Part shown: positions 50,901-62,900 of the stretch, in pieces | Position numbering within the stretch: the stretch's first letter is position 1 | Layout: each line of letters opens with the position of its first letter | Assembly: GCA_025618425.1 (NCBI GenBank) | Contig: CM046835.1 | Span: 16,893,959-16,957,958, forward strand | From: Heliocidaris tuberculata | Lineage: Eukaryota; Echinodermata; Echinoidea; Camarodonta; Echinometridae | Length of the DNA: 64,000 nt | Reading direction: 5' to 3' | Notes under the pieces: generated by a model | Database searches by the model: none | What the model saw: the letters and a program-made list of their open reading frames with translations, nothing else | Told to the model about the DNA's origin: nothing | Program-made: the position numbers and the translations under genes

Positions 50901-53900
50901 ATATAAAAGTAATATGCTGCTAATATTTTATCTGCATTCACATGTATTGGTGCTTTCTACAGGAATGTAAAAGGTAATTGTTATTAAATAGCATAAGCAT
51001 AGTATAGTGTTTGGGTCAGGATTACGGTTATGGTAAACATTAGGTTAAGAGTAAGGGTTAGCCTAGCTCTTCATAATACAGAAATAATCATGTTGCACAG
51101 CACCCAGGACCATAGGGATATAATAAAAATTTCCATTAGACAATAATATCTTCAATTGAGCATAATGATAGTGATAATTAGATGGTAAAGAAGATGATGC
51201 AGATAATGAAGAGTATTGCAGGGACTCAGTTTTATAATTATGAGGGGAGCAATAAAAAGCTCTCCTAGAACTTTCAAGGAGAGCGGTAGGGGAGCACTGC
51301 AAAAAGCTCTTCTTCGACATACAAGGGGAGCTTTTTGTCCGATTAGCAAAATTCATGGAGGAAATACACATACTAAGTTACACCCAACAACCAAAGGAGA
51401 CAAACTTTAACCCCCCCCCCCCCCAAGCTTTTTTTTATTCCAGGGAAATGTTTTTAGGAGTAAAAAAAAATATTACTTGAATATTTAAATAAAATCAAAA
51501 TAAATTAAAATGATTTAAAAAGGGCCTTTAATTTTGATTTTTTTTCAGAGGGCTCTGTTGGCTCATTGATTGCTTTTAACAGAGTGTATGAGTGTGGGTT
51601 TGAGCATGTGTTTTCGTTTCTTTGTTTGTTGTCGTTCTTGTTTGTTTTTTGAGGGGGGTGTTTTGATGAATATCAGAACAAAAATGCCTAAATCAACTTA
51701 GATAAATGCAATAAAAAATAGGAATAGCCTACAGTGCAGTTTGTTTAAAAACATCTACAATTATCATAAAAATAATAAATAATCAGGACTAAATTTGTAC
51801 GCTATGCCATTCAAAGCGATATATTATAAATCAGTTATCATATACCATAAGTACATCAACACTTGTTTCTCTACCCTAACCCTCAAGATAGAGTCACAGG
51901 CACAGCAGCTTGATCATCACAGTCACACTCACACAATGCCTTGCACTAACGTAAAAATAACGATGTTTTACATTAAATACAGGGGAAATTCAGGCAAATA
52001 AACCTCACATAAATAATTTGTATCATTGTTCACTTTGAATAACACTTCTCAAAATCAGTATTAACCTCAAAAATCAGGATTCAGCTCAGAAAACCGCTAC
52101 ACTTTCATTGCTCTGCAAACACCAATTAACACATGTGGGACCTACTACGGTGAGTCAGTATTAATTATGACGAACTTGATGCTCGTTTTGAACTTATGTT
52201 TTGCATTAAATACAGGGGAAATTCAGGCAAATAAACCCCACATAAATAATTTGTATCATTGTATACCGTAAATAAAAATACCCAAAATCAATATTAACCT
52301 TAAAAAAAAACAGGATTCAGCTCGGAAAACCGCTACACTTTCATTGCTCTGCAAACACCAATTAACACATGTGGGACCTACTACGGTACGGTGAGTCAAG
52401 TATTATGACGAACTTGATGCCTGTTTTGGACTTCAATTTCACCATTTTAATAAATACAGTTTTATGGAGTATTCCCATACCCAACTGAAGTATTATTATT
52501 ATTTTCCCACGTAAGCAGTATGTTTTTTTTTTTGTTTTTTTTTTTTCCTCTGGAATTTTTATTTTTAGATTTTTATTTTTGTTTTGTTGTTTCTTTTAAA
52601 ACAAGACTCGGATAGATATCGCGCGCACCTCAGCTCAGCGATCGCGAGGCCGCTACCTGAATTGGATTAAGGCGCGCAGCTAGCACGCGATCGCTCTCGC
52701 GCGCCTTAAAATCGAGTCCCTGGTATTGAAAACCTTACCTGAGAACATACTAGCGGTTAAGATAAGGTTCCACACCCAGTTCTCTCCTCCTATTTGCTTG
52801 TACATATTACTAGAAGTGTAGCCTGATACACCTGTGGAAATAAATGATGATAAAGATACTACATAAAATCTAAAACTCCAAACAGTATTTTATAGGTATT
52901 TATAAACATCTGCAAAGATCACAATGCTCTCTTTTATTTAAATAATACTGCTAGAAAAGTATGGAAATGAAATTCATTTCACTCATCTTACAAGAGAAGT
53001 TTTAATTTGGAGATCTAATATGCTTGAATACCTCCTGCCAATTTAACCCTTACTGTACTGGGCTATTTCAAGCTCCTCTCTGACTGGGAGGGCCTCTGAT
53101 CTCGGCCGTGCCATGACCGATTTCCGGAAAATTTTACACGGACCACGAGAATCACGTAAAGAACACAAATCAATGATTATAATTATATAAATCTTTATTT
53201 TTTCATTTAATATAATAATTTATGCAAATTATATGTATAAATATACATTTCGTTTAAGAATCAGGTAAAGAATGGCCTTGGAGATAAAATTTTAATGCAA
53301 GAAATTTTTTCTAAACCTTAAAACATTACATAAGAAAATTTTTTGAAAGTGATCTCAATTCTTATGTATTCTATTGTTTTACAAATTTCTTATGTGTTTG
53401 TTTTTCAACCTTAAAGGGTAAGTCCACCCAGGTATTAAGTTGATTTGAATAAATGAAGAAAAATGAGAGAAACAGAAAGTTTGAGCAAAATCTGATAAGA
53501 AAGAAGAAAGTTATGAAGTTTTGAAGTTGTAATCAATCAAACACAAATTGGCAACTCTGTGACGTATCTTGCTAGCTTCTCACCCATTTGCTCAGTACAG
53601 ACAATTTCATAAATTTTAATTTTCTTAGTTTTTGATAAAGGAATAAATATGTTACATACAGGTTTTGTGTAAAAACATAAGAGCAATGATTTTATCCAAG
53701 GTGCATGTATGATTGAATATTTTTTGAAGAGGAAATGGAAATTAATGATTTTTGGAGAACAGGGCAAAAGGGAGAGGAGCTTGCAAGATAAGTCACAGAG
53801 TTGCCAATTTGTGTCTGATTGATTACAACTTTAAAAATTCACAACTTTATTTCTTATCGGATTTTGCTCAAACCTTCACTGATCTGTTTAATTTTTCTGC

Positions 53901-56900
53901 TTCTTTTAAAACCAACTTGTAATCAGGGTGGACTTTCCCTTAAACTTTTTAATAAAAAAAGAAAAAAGTATGCTGTTTCAGAGCGTTATCTGAACCAATA
54001 TTCAGTTAGAATAGATCATATATTACAGCTTAAAGAAGAAATTATAGGTGATAAAAGAGAAACATGAGGAAATGCAGTTTCCCATTCATTTTGTACACAA
54101 AACTCAGAAATTCTCTGTTTTCGGGCTGACATAAGGTCACACAAGGTCACATGACTCAGTAACGGTATGACTGATTTTCGGAAACTTGGTGTCAAAAGAT
54201 GCGCAAGTCTTGAAACAAAAAAGTCAGAAAGTGGCGTGGCGTGAAATGAGGCGGTTCGAAATATGCAGCGGGATTTGTCCCCCCCCCCCCCCCTGTACAG
54301 AACAGTAAGGGTTTTTAAAGAGCACCTGTACAATTTAAAAATCTCAATATATATGATGTTACAAATCCTCTATGCACTGAATCATTATTTTGCATCATGA
54401 AAATGCTGCCAATTATGATAATACACTCTTTTTTTTTTATAATCCACGTGTGTCAGCTTCATAATGTGACTTTTCTTCTATATTTGTAATTAAGATGGAT
54501 TATACTTACATGAGGTAAGGGCATATAATAGGATGAAAGCTGTGTTCATTGATCCATGACGATGGACGTTGAACATGCCACACAGTGCCATCAATATAAG
54601 GCATGTAGCTAGGGTCAGGAACTGCATTCCAACACCTTACAGAAAAGAAGAAAGGATAAAAAAATGTTAGGCAATGTCTGCAAATAGGATGATTTTTTAG
54701 ACAGAATCCATTAGTGTAACAACAGAATCTTTTACCAATCTGGACCACTCGCGAACTCCACAAGTTTCAGATTTTAAAGTAGTTCATGTCCAAACATACT
54801 TTTCCATTAAGCTTGCATTTAATTTTCAGTGAAATGGTTGGATAAAATATTTCAACATAACATCCATAAATTTTCAAGAATGAGTGTCTCTAAAACTCTA
54901 AATTCTGGCACATACGAAAAATCCTATCCTTCTTTGTAATCAAATTTCACAACTTGTTGCATTCAATTATCACCAGAAGCCTACACATAGCAGTCAGGGG
55001 GGCTCGTTTTCAGTGGGAAAATTTGTTTGTTTACAAAATCCCACTCTACTTTTCAGTAAGCACCAAATACATCCTGTAACTGCCTCCTGAAGGCCTCTTA
55101 TTCCAGTGTGGCCCTTACAATGAGGCTTTACATTAAACAAGAGTCTTACCCAATATTGAGCATAGCAAACTCTTGTAGGGAGGGAATCTAAACACATCCG
55201 TGTGTACAATCTTCCAGCCATTTTCTTCCTGGTCTAACTCATCAGCTTCATCATCATCCAGGTTGTATCGTGCAAAGTCATTTTTCAGTACACGCATCTG
55301 CAATGAAGGATGAAAGACATTGTGATCATCAGAGATCTGTGACGATACTGTGGATTACATCGTATTAAGAACCATGAAAAGGGCCACAAGTTTGATACTG
55401 AGCATTTTGATAAGCAATCTCTAATCATTGAGAGACCAAATGTCTGAAATTACTTGATTAATGTCAAAACTGTAATTGAATTGGAAGCTCTGCCATTATA
55501 CATGGGACATTATAAGAACAGCTTAACAGTACAACCAATACCTAATGTATTTACAGGAAAACAAATGAAAACAGAAGCTAATTTAGACCCTCAATGGTGA
55601 TCTAAATAATATCTTACCATTAATGGGTTTGTTACACTATTCTCAAAAAAGAACAAATCATGGCAGCCACTAAGAATGTTTATGCATGGGGTTTGATATT
55701 GCTATATCAATGAGTGGAACATAACACTCACCAGTATAATGACAACAAAACCGAGAAGAAGGAATACAAGTACCATGGAGTTGATGATGGACAACCAATG
55801 AACCTGGGAAAGAAAATAAATGCATAAAAATGTTGGTTATATTTCAGGAAACAGGTAGATAGGTTCAATCAATGTTCTTATCAAAAGCTGGGTAAAAGGT
55901 ATTTTACCTGTCTATTTATTCAACTGTTGCTGAGTGACTGTGATATGTCTTTTTAGTGTTTCCACTGCCATATTAAAATAACTAGCATACAATGTTTACA
56001 AATGTATGAAATCAATCATTTGTACTAATTCCTTTTCTAATAGATACATCTCCTGTGCCAAGTTTGGATAGGACTGATCAAAATTCTCCATCAGTGCCTG
56101 CCTCAGGGGGAAATCTAGATTATCCTTCCCTACCCATCTCAAATGGAAATGATCTCCCTCAGAGCCATGTTCAAGTGCTTGCAGTGATCAAGACAATAAA
56201 CTTCATCAACATGTAACTCCAGTAGAAGAATATAACTACAATAGAAGAATATTCCAATTCTGAACAGCAGACTTTCATCACTGCTAAAAACTGTTCATCA
56301 ATATGCCAAACAGAAATGATCAGTCAGCATACTATGAAATATGAATTCAACCATCAGGGGATATCAAACAAATTAACATTTTGTTCAGAAACTGGTATTC
56401 GTTGGCTAATATACAGTGACAGGAACGTGGAAGGTACTGTGCAGGAAGCGCAATTCCAGATGTGCAGAACAAAAGCAATATTTTCAATACAGATATTGGA
56501 ACTAGATTCTGTAGGACCACGCTGCCAGCAAGAAGTACTACAGCTACAACAGCTAAATTGCTCAGCAGGGTGTCAGTTTTCCACAAAGAATAGACAAAAA
56601 GGACAGGGTTCTCTGTTTTACTGCCTCTAATTTTATGGTAACAGAAGAAATGGCCAACTTGAAGATCCTTCCGCTGCTTGGTTTCTTACAGCTTGCAAGC
56701 ATGAACTTTAAACACTTCAAGCACAATTCAGAAAGATCAATACGTGAAAAGTTTATATGTCTAAGATAGGCAATTAAGAACATGGATGTAGCCAGTGTTG
56801 CGAACCCTGGATCTTATGGTGTTTTGGATGATGACGCAACAGACCCTGCTGTTCTTGTCATGGTCACCTTTATCAGCTATGTGAACCAGGACAATGTATT

Positions 56901-59900
56901 AACACTTAAAGACTTCCTCCCAGTAACAAATGCCCTCAAAGATCCTGATAGTGAAGGTGCACAGTCCTCTTCACAAAGCTTATGAAAAATCTTGACATAT
57001 GTGACTTTGATGTGGCTGACTTCTTAAGATTAGTCACTAATGGTGCTGCAGTTATGACTGGAATGACTTGGGAATGGGCAGCCCTAATCAAAAAGGAAAA
57101 CAAGGAAACAATTTCTATGACAGCATTTACAAAATTATCACTGGCTTGTACTAAATCTAATGATGATCCAGACTATTTACCAGTAGTCAAGACAATTATG
57201 TGCCAACTATAGAAATTCTTTCAGAACTCTCCAAAGAGAAGAACAGAATTCATGAAGATTCAACTGAAGTTTAAATCTGCAGTACACTGACTGTTAGTGG
57301 TGAAGCCAAAGAATTTGTGATGCACAAAGTTCCCTTGGCATGCAGAACTAGATGGTTGTCTCTGAATAACTCAGGGCAGGGAGTTTTCCATGCATATGTT
57401 CCTTTGCTGCAAACTCTTAAAACCATTTCAGGGAGAAGGATGCAATAGCAACTTGACTTCTGAAAAAGATGAAAATTACCCAATTCATTGGTGCAATTAA
57501 TCTTTTCAAGGAGGTGCATCTAATCCTCTTGAATTTTTTCAGTATGGGACTGTAAACTATGCTAGAATAAGACCAACAATTTTGGCCACGAAAACTGCTT
57601 TGAGAGAGGTGGATGATTCAGGATGTGTTTTGGCTGAAACTAGAAAAGATTCATAAGAAGATGGTCAGCTGTCCATGTGTAAAATTCACCCTAAGGAACA
57701 TCAGTATGGTGAGGTTTCATCAATGCTCCAAAAGTATGTCAGTGCATTCGAGAAAAAACCTTGATCACAGGTTTCAAGAGTCCCTACCTATATTACAAAT
57801 CTTTTCCATCTTTGACCCAACGACTTGCTTGGAGGATTGAAATCATGGAAAAAGGGAGATTGAAATCCTTGGGAATTATTTCCACCCAAATTTTCCAGAA
57901 TGCAGAAAAAAACCCAACAACTTGAGGCTGAGTGGAGCAACTTCATGTTTGAGTATGTTATTGTTTCAAATATACGTTCTACTTTTGTTTTATCAGTGCT
58001 CCGATCAGTTTACTGTAAAAGTGTTTAATAAGAAACAATTACTATTATTATTGTTATTATTAGTTGTTGGAATGGAGCAGCAAAACTGGATGAAGAAGAG
58101 CGAAATCTTCCACTGAATGGGTACTCAACTGAATCATTATGATGAAACAAATATACCAACAAGTGTACCCCAAGCTGCTTCACATAGAGCAAACATGTGC
58201 CACATTACCAGTAGCAAACACTTGGTCAGAGCGTGGTGTAAGTGCAATGAAAACAATAAAGATGCATATATCAGGACTAATGGACCTGCTCTCACTTTTC
58301 CTGAAGCTGCAGACATCATCAACAAGGCAGTGAAAAGATGGAAGACTTAGGACTCAGAGAGAAGAAAACTTCCCAATCCCAAGACATGTGTCCTTCCCCA
58401 ACCCCTGTCATGGTCATGGCTGATGTCTTGGTACTCAATTTGATATTTAGTGTAAAGTATTATGATTTAATGCATTTTAGTCTGAACTTCAGTCAGGAGA
58501 TGACCAATTGGCCTGCTGATTTCAGATGCAGCAGAGGCCTGGGCAGATTATGAAAGTTCTAGGAAAAATTAGTTTACTCATAATAGCTTCTGCAGAGCAT
58601 TTAGACTAAAGTAGAAAATGAGTGATCTGTAAATATAACAATGACGTCACTAGTGTGAAAGGTTGTTAGGAAGTTAATTCTTTAAACATATTTATAGAGG
58701 AAAGATTTTCAGTCAGTTGTGCTACAAGTTCTTTAGAAGATTAGCAAAATTATGGGAAACAACTTCCTAGAAGTTTCTACCAGTTTGGTCTATGGACACA
58801 GATTCATCTATCTGAAAACAGTCACTACACCTACCTCAAGAGTTCTTGGGAAGAAACTGGCATTCTTGACTTGCTTGAGACCTCTATCACTGTACTTCAT
58901 CTTAGATTCATGCCATGTGACACCGTAGGTGAATTTAATCTGGAGAGGGGGCGTGATATCATCCAGACTCTGAGGTTGCTTGTCTCTCGTCGTCACATTC
59001 ACAAATATGATCTGAAACAAAATGAGTACAGAACTTGGTAATAATGGAGGTTTGGGTTTCAATAGCCTTCAAGAGTATCTGCTCTGATATTTGCATATAT
59101 TGGCATCTTCTTTGTATGTATACCGATACTGATTCATCTATGTAAAGCAGATGTTATGAGAGATAGAAAGGAGAGTGGTAGAGTGAAGAATAAATCAATC
59201 GAAGTGGATGAGGAGCCAAGTAATATTACATGATAGAAAGCCTAAGACTAGAAAAGATAGCCCTCTCCCCTCAAATAAAGTATAGAGCATTGCTTAATGA
59301 TATTAATAATTATTACTAAATGCAAGTGATGATTTGAGACTTTACAGATAACAGAAAAATGTTTTAACCACACATTACACACTAAAGATGAACAGTGAAA
59401 AAATCATTTAGTAAAAGGATATTACCTGATCTGCATTGTATTCAATGTGGAAGTGGTGATGAACCCAGAGATAGATCTTATGAGTGTGGGGTATGAAACC
59501 ACTCTCTTGGAAGTGACCCACAAAGCCACGGATTGGTATTTCATCTGGTTGCAAAGAAATCAAGATATCGCGTCAAGAGTTATACAAGTGAATGTTTCAC
59601 ATTAAATGATTACTATAACTTGAAAAGAATGATTCACTAAATGTACTAAATCTCCATCAGTGTAAAAGTAGAGTTAGGCCAGTGAGATTAAAGTTCCATG
59701 CATAGTTCGTAAGAAGAGAAAAGTTTTAATCCATTTCATAAACTTGTATTCCCATTGGTCTATAGTGTTTGAAAGGGAATTTTAAATTCAATGTCAATTC
59801 AAAATTTGCATATAAATTACACAAGGTAATAAAAATGGTTATCAAGAAGACAAAATTTTCTGCTGCTGGAATTCCTACTTAACACAAAAAGTTGATGTAT

Positions 59901-62900
59901 CTACTACATTCATTAATAATCCTTTTTATGAGATTTGTGGCACTTATGTAAATGTTGAAAAAAAATTGATTCATATGATGATGTTATAAAAGATTATCTG
60001 GGTGATGAAATTTGGGATTACTGGTCTGGTTGTGATATCTATGATTTTAGGATTATTCTTACTGTTGTGCAGGTAGAATTCCTACCAATAGACACAATAT
60101 GTAAATTAAGCGCTATATAAATGTTAATGTTACCATTTTTATTGAAAATGTACATGAATTTTCTCCTACTAAATGTTGATCATTTTCATAAAACATTCAG
60201 GGATGTTTTTCAAAACGTCCCACACGTAAGTCAAATTGATGAACAATTCAACTCCTTTCATAGCCATGTGAAAACGTTAAATGGCAACTTGAATTCTTCA
60301 TATGTGAATCATGGATTCCGAAGAACTTACCTACAACAAACTCAAAGTAATAGAGTTCTTCGATGGCCTCTCTGAGTTGATTCAAGTCAGCTTCAGACAG
60401 CTTCATGTCACATAGCACTTCACTGTTTGTGTTCTCTGTATGACAAACAAGTTCAAATAATTTGAGGGATCGAAAATAGCTGTAAGACATTCGTAGACAG
60501 CAGCGCTATTTCTTTTGTTGAGACGCCTACTTCCAGTACAGACATGCATTATGAGTTTGCCTATTGATCAGCTGATGTGTCTTAGTCAAGAATGGGCCTA
60601 AAACGAAACTGAAACGTGCCTTAAACATTGATTTAAATCATTTGAAGGTGTTTTTATGGGTATGCAGTTCTGTTGCAAAGCAACACTCTCCTGGTCAGAG
60701 GAAAATAAGAGTAAGCCTGTATTATGTAGCAAGTAGCAGCGGCTGTCGATGCAAGACTGACAAGCTCTTCGCTTCATTTACTGTTGCATGTTATGCCTCT
60801 CTCTGTGAAGAACTCACGAACTTGTGGAACATTCATCTTCTAAAAAATCTTCTTTCTCAGAACTGTCCATTATGACCAATTAAATGATAAAATATATTGG
60901 CAAAACTTAATGAATACTTGGTGTAGCTGAAATAAGTTGACGATCGTGCATAGATAGAAATGTACTGTATGCGAAAAGACTGAAGTGGACAACACAACCG
61001 AAAGCTGGACCCACCGCTCCTGCAACTAATCAAAAGTAAGCATTTGTTGATGCCCTCTACCAGTTAAATATATTGTCAATCCCTCAAATTATCATTTGGA
61101 TGAAAAGTAGTATGGTATAGTAACATCACAAATATGTCTCATTAACCCTAAAAGGGCTCGGAAGGGGGGGGGGGGGGGAGGCCTGTTCACTGAGATAAGT
61201 TTGAGATTTACATTATCTTGTGCTGCATGCTTTCATGAATTTTTAGCCTAGAGTCTTATAAATCTCTTGGTACCAAATTTATGAAATTTCAATCATCAGA
61301 TACTGCGTTTTGTCAATGCTACCAAAATAGATACTTCCCCGTGTGTATTGTACACTATGCAGATCAAAACAACAAAAACAAGTGAATGAGTAAATTACGC
61401 AATGCGTAATAAATGTCCCCGCCGGAAGTGCAGATCTGTGGAAATTAACTAGCCTGAACCTTAAAACTTCAGTGAAAAACTTTAGTGAATAAAACAATAA
61501 TGTTACTGCATGCAAAAGAAGAGAATACCAACAATGCATGTATACAACTGAAATATAAAACATGAAAACATTATGAACCTTCAGCCATTTTGAATAAATT
61601 TGCATAAATTTGCATGAATAATGAATTTCAAAATTCTGTGTAGAAGTTTGGAAGCCCCCACCCAGCCCTATCAGATAAAACAATCGGAATCAAAATCCGA
61701 TGTGAAATAGAGGAGAAGTAGCATTTTTTGTCAATTTTGAATAAATTTACATAAATTTGCATAATTAATGAATTTCAAAATTCTGTGTAGAAGTTTGGAA
61801 GCCCCCACCCAGCCCTATCAGATAAAACAATCGGAATCAAAATCCGATGTGAAATAGAGGAGAAGTAGCATTTTTTGTCAATTTTGAATAAATTTGCATA
61901 AATTTGCATAATTAATGAATTTCAAAATTCTGTGTAGAAGTTTGGAAGCCCCCACCCAGCCCTATCAGATAAAACAATCGGAATCAAAATCCGATGTGAA
62001 ATAGAGGAGAAGTAGCATTTTTTGTCAATTTTGAATAAATTTGCATAAATTTGCATAATTAATGAATTCAAAATTCTGTGTAGAAGTTTGGAAGCCCCCA
62101 CCCAGCCCTATCAGATAAAACAATCGGAATCAAAATCCGATGTGAAATAGAGAAGTAGCATTTTTCGTCAATTTTGAATAAATTTGCATAAATTTGCATA
62201 ATTAATGAATTTCAAAATTCTGTGTAGAAGTTTGGAAGCCCCCACCCAGCCCTATCAGATAAAACAATCAGAATCAAAATCGGCCAAGAAATGACGGAGA
62301 AGTAGCATTTTCTAACATTTGAGCACACACGGACAGACGGACGGACGGACACACACACACACACACGCACACACGAACGGAGCCCGTTTCATAGTCCCCT
62401 CGCGAACTTCGTTCGACGGGGACAATAACCCAGCTAATACTGTGATGAACCATGTACATTTGAATGTCCTCATCATGGATTTGATCAAATTTCCTTTTCT
62501 CGGGACATAATCATTCACAAGAGGACTAAAAAATATTATCTTAAATATAAGAAAGAGTCTTTTCATAGTACATGTACAAATATCTCTGAGGTATCTGCCA
62601 TATTTGTGTGATTTGACAGCATATAAGTTGAATACGCAGAGCAATGGAATTTAATGCAAACTGGAAGAAAGAAGATGAGGGAAATGAAGGCAACAGAAGT
62701 TCTTTCATCAGTTATAAATACAAACCTTTGAATTTGATCAAATACATTGACTCTGCCATGCGATCTCCATCGAGAATCTCCCCAAGTGTCAGACTCTTGG
62801 TTTCCACCTGTGAAAAAAGAATTGAGGGGGAAACAGTTACATTATTTAGAGATACCACTGCATGTTCTTAATTTTAGGAGTAAAGTCTAACGACACAACA

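Larger units (their letters stand above)
50268..52738. other. TM9SF1 intron with tandem duplication and CpG-rich inverted repeat
   Basis: No gene inside. It holds a small inverted repeat at about 51,254-51,335 (AAAGCTCTCCT, AAAAGCTC and GAGCTTTTTG phrases), a C-run at 51,411, the 233-bp duplication and the CpG-rich inverted repeat, listed separately. Confidence 0.6.

Noticed and set aside
51216..51410. Plus-strand 64-codon frame
   Set aside because: It covers a small inverted repeat with AAAGCTC/GAGCTTTT phrases and has no protein-like features.
62644..62871. Plus-strand frame over TM9SF1 exon 2
   Set aside because: Antisense shadow of a supported exon.
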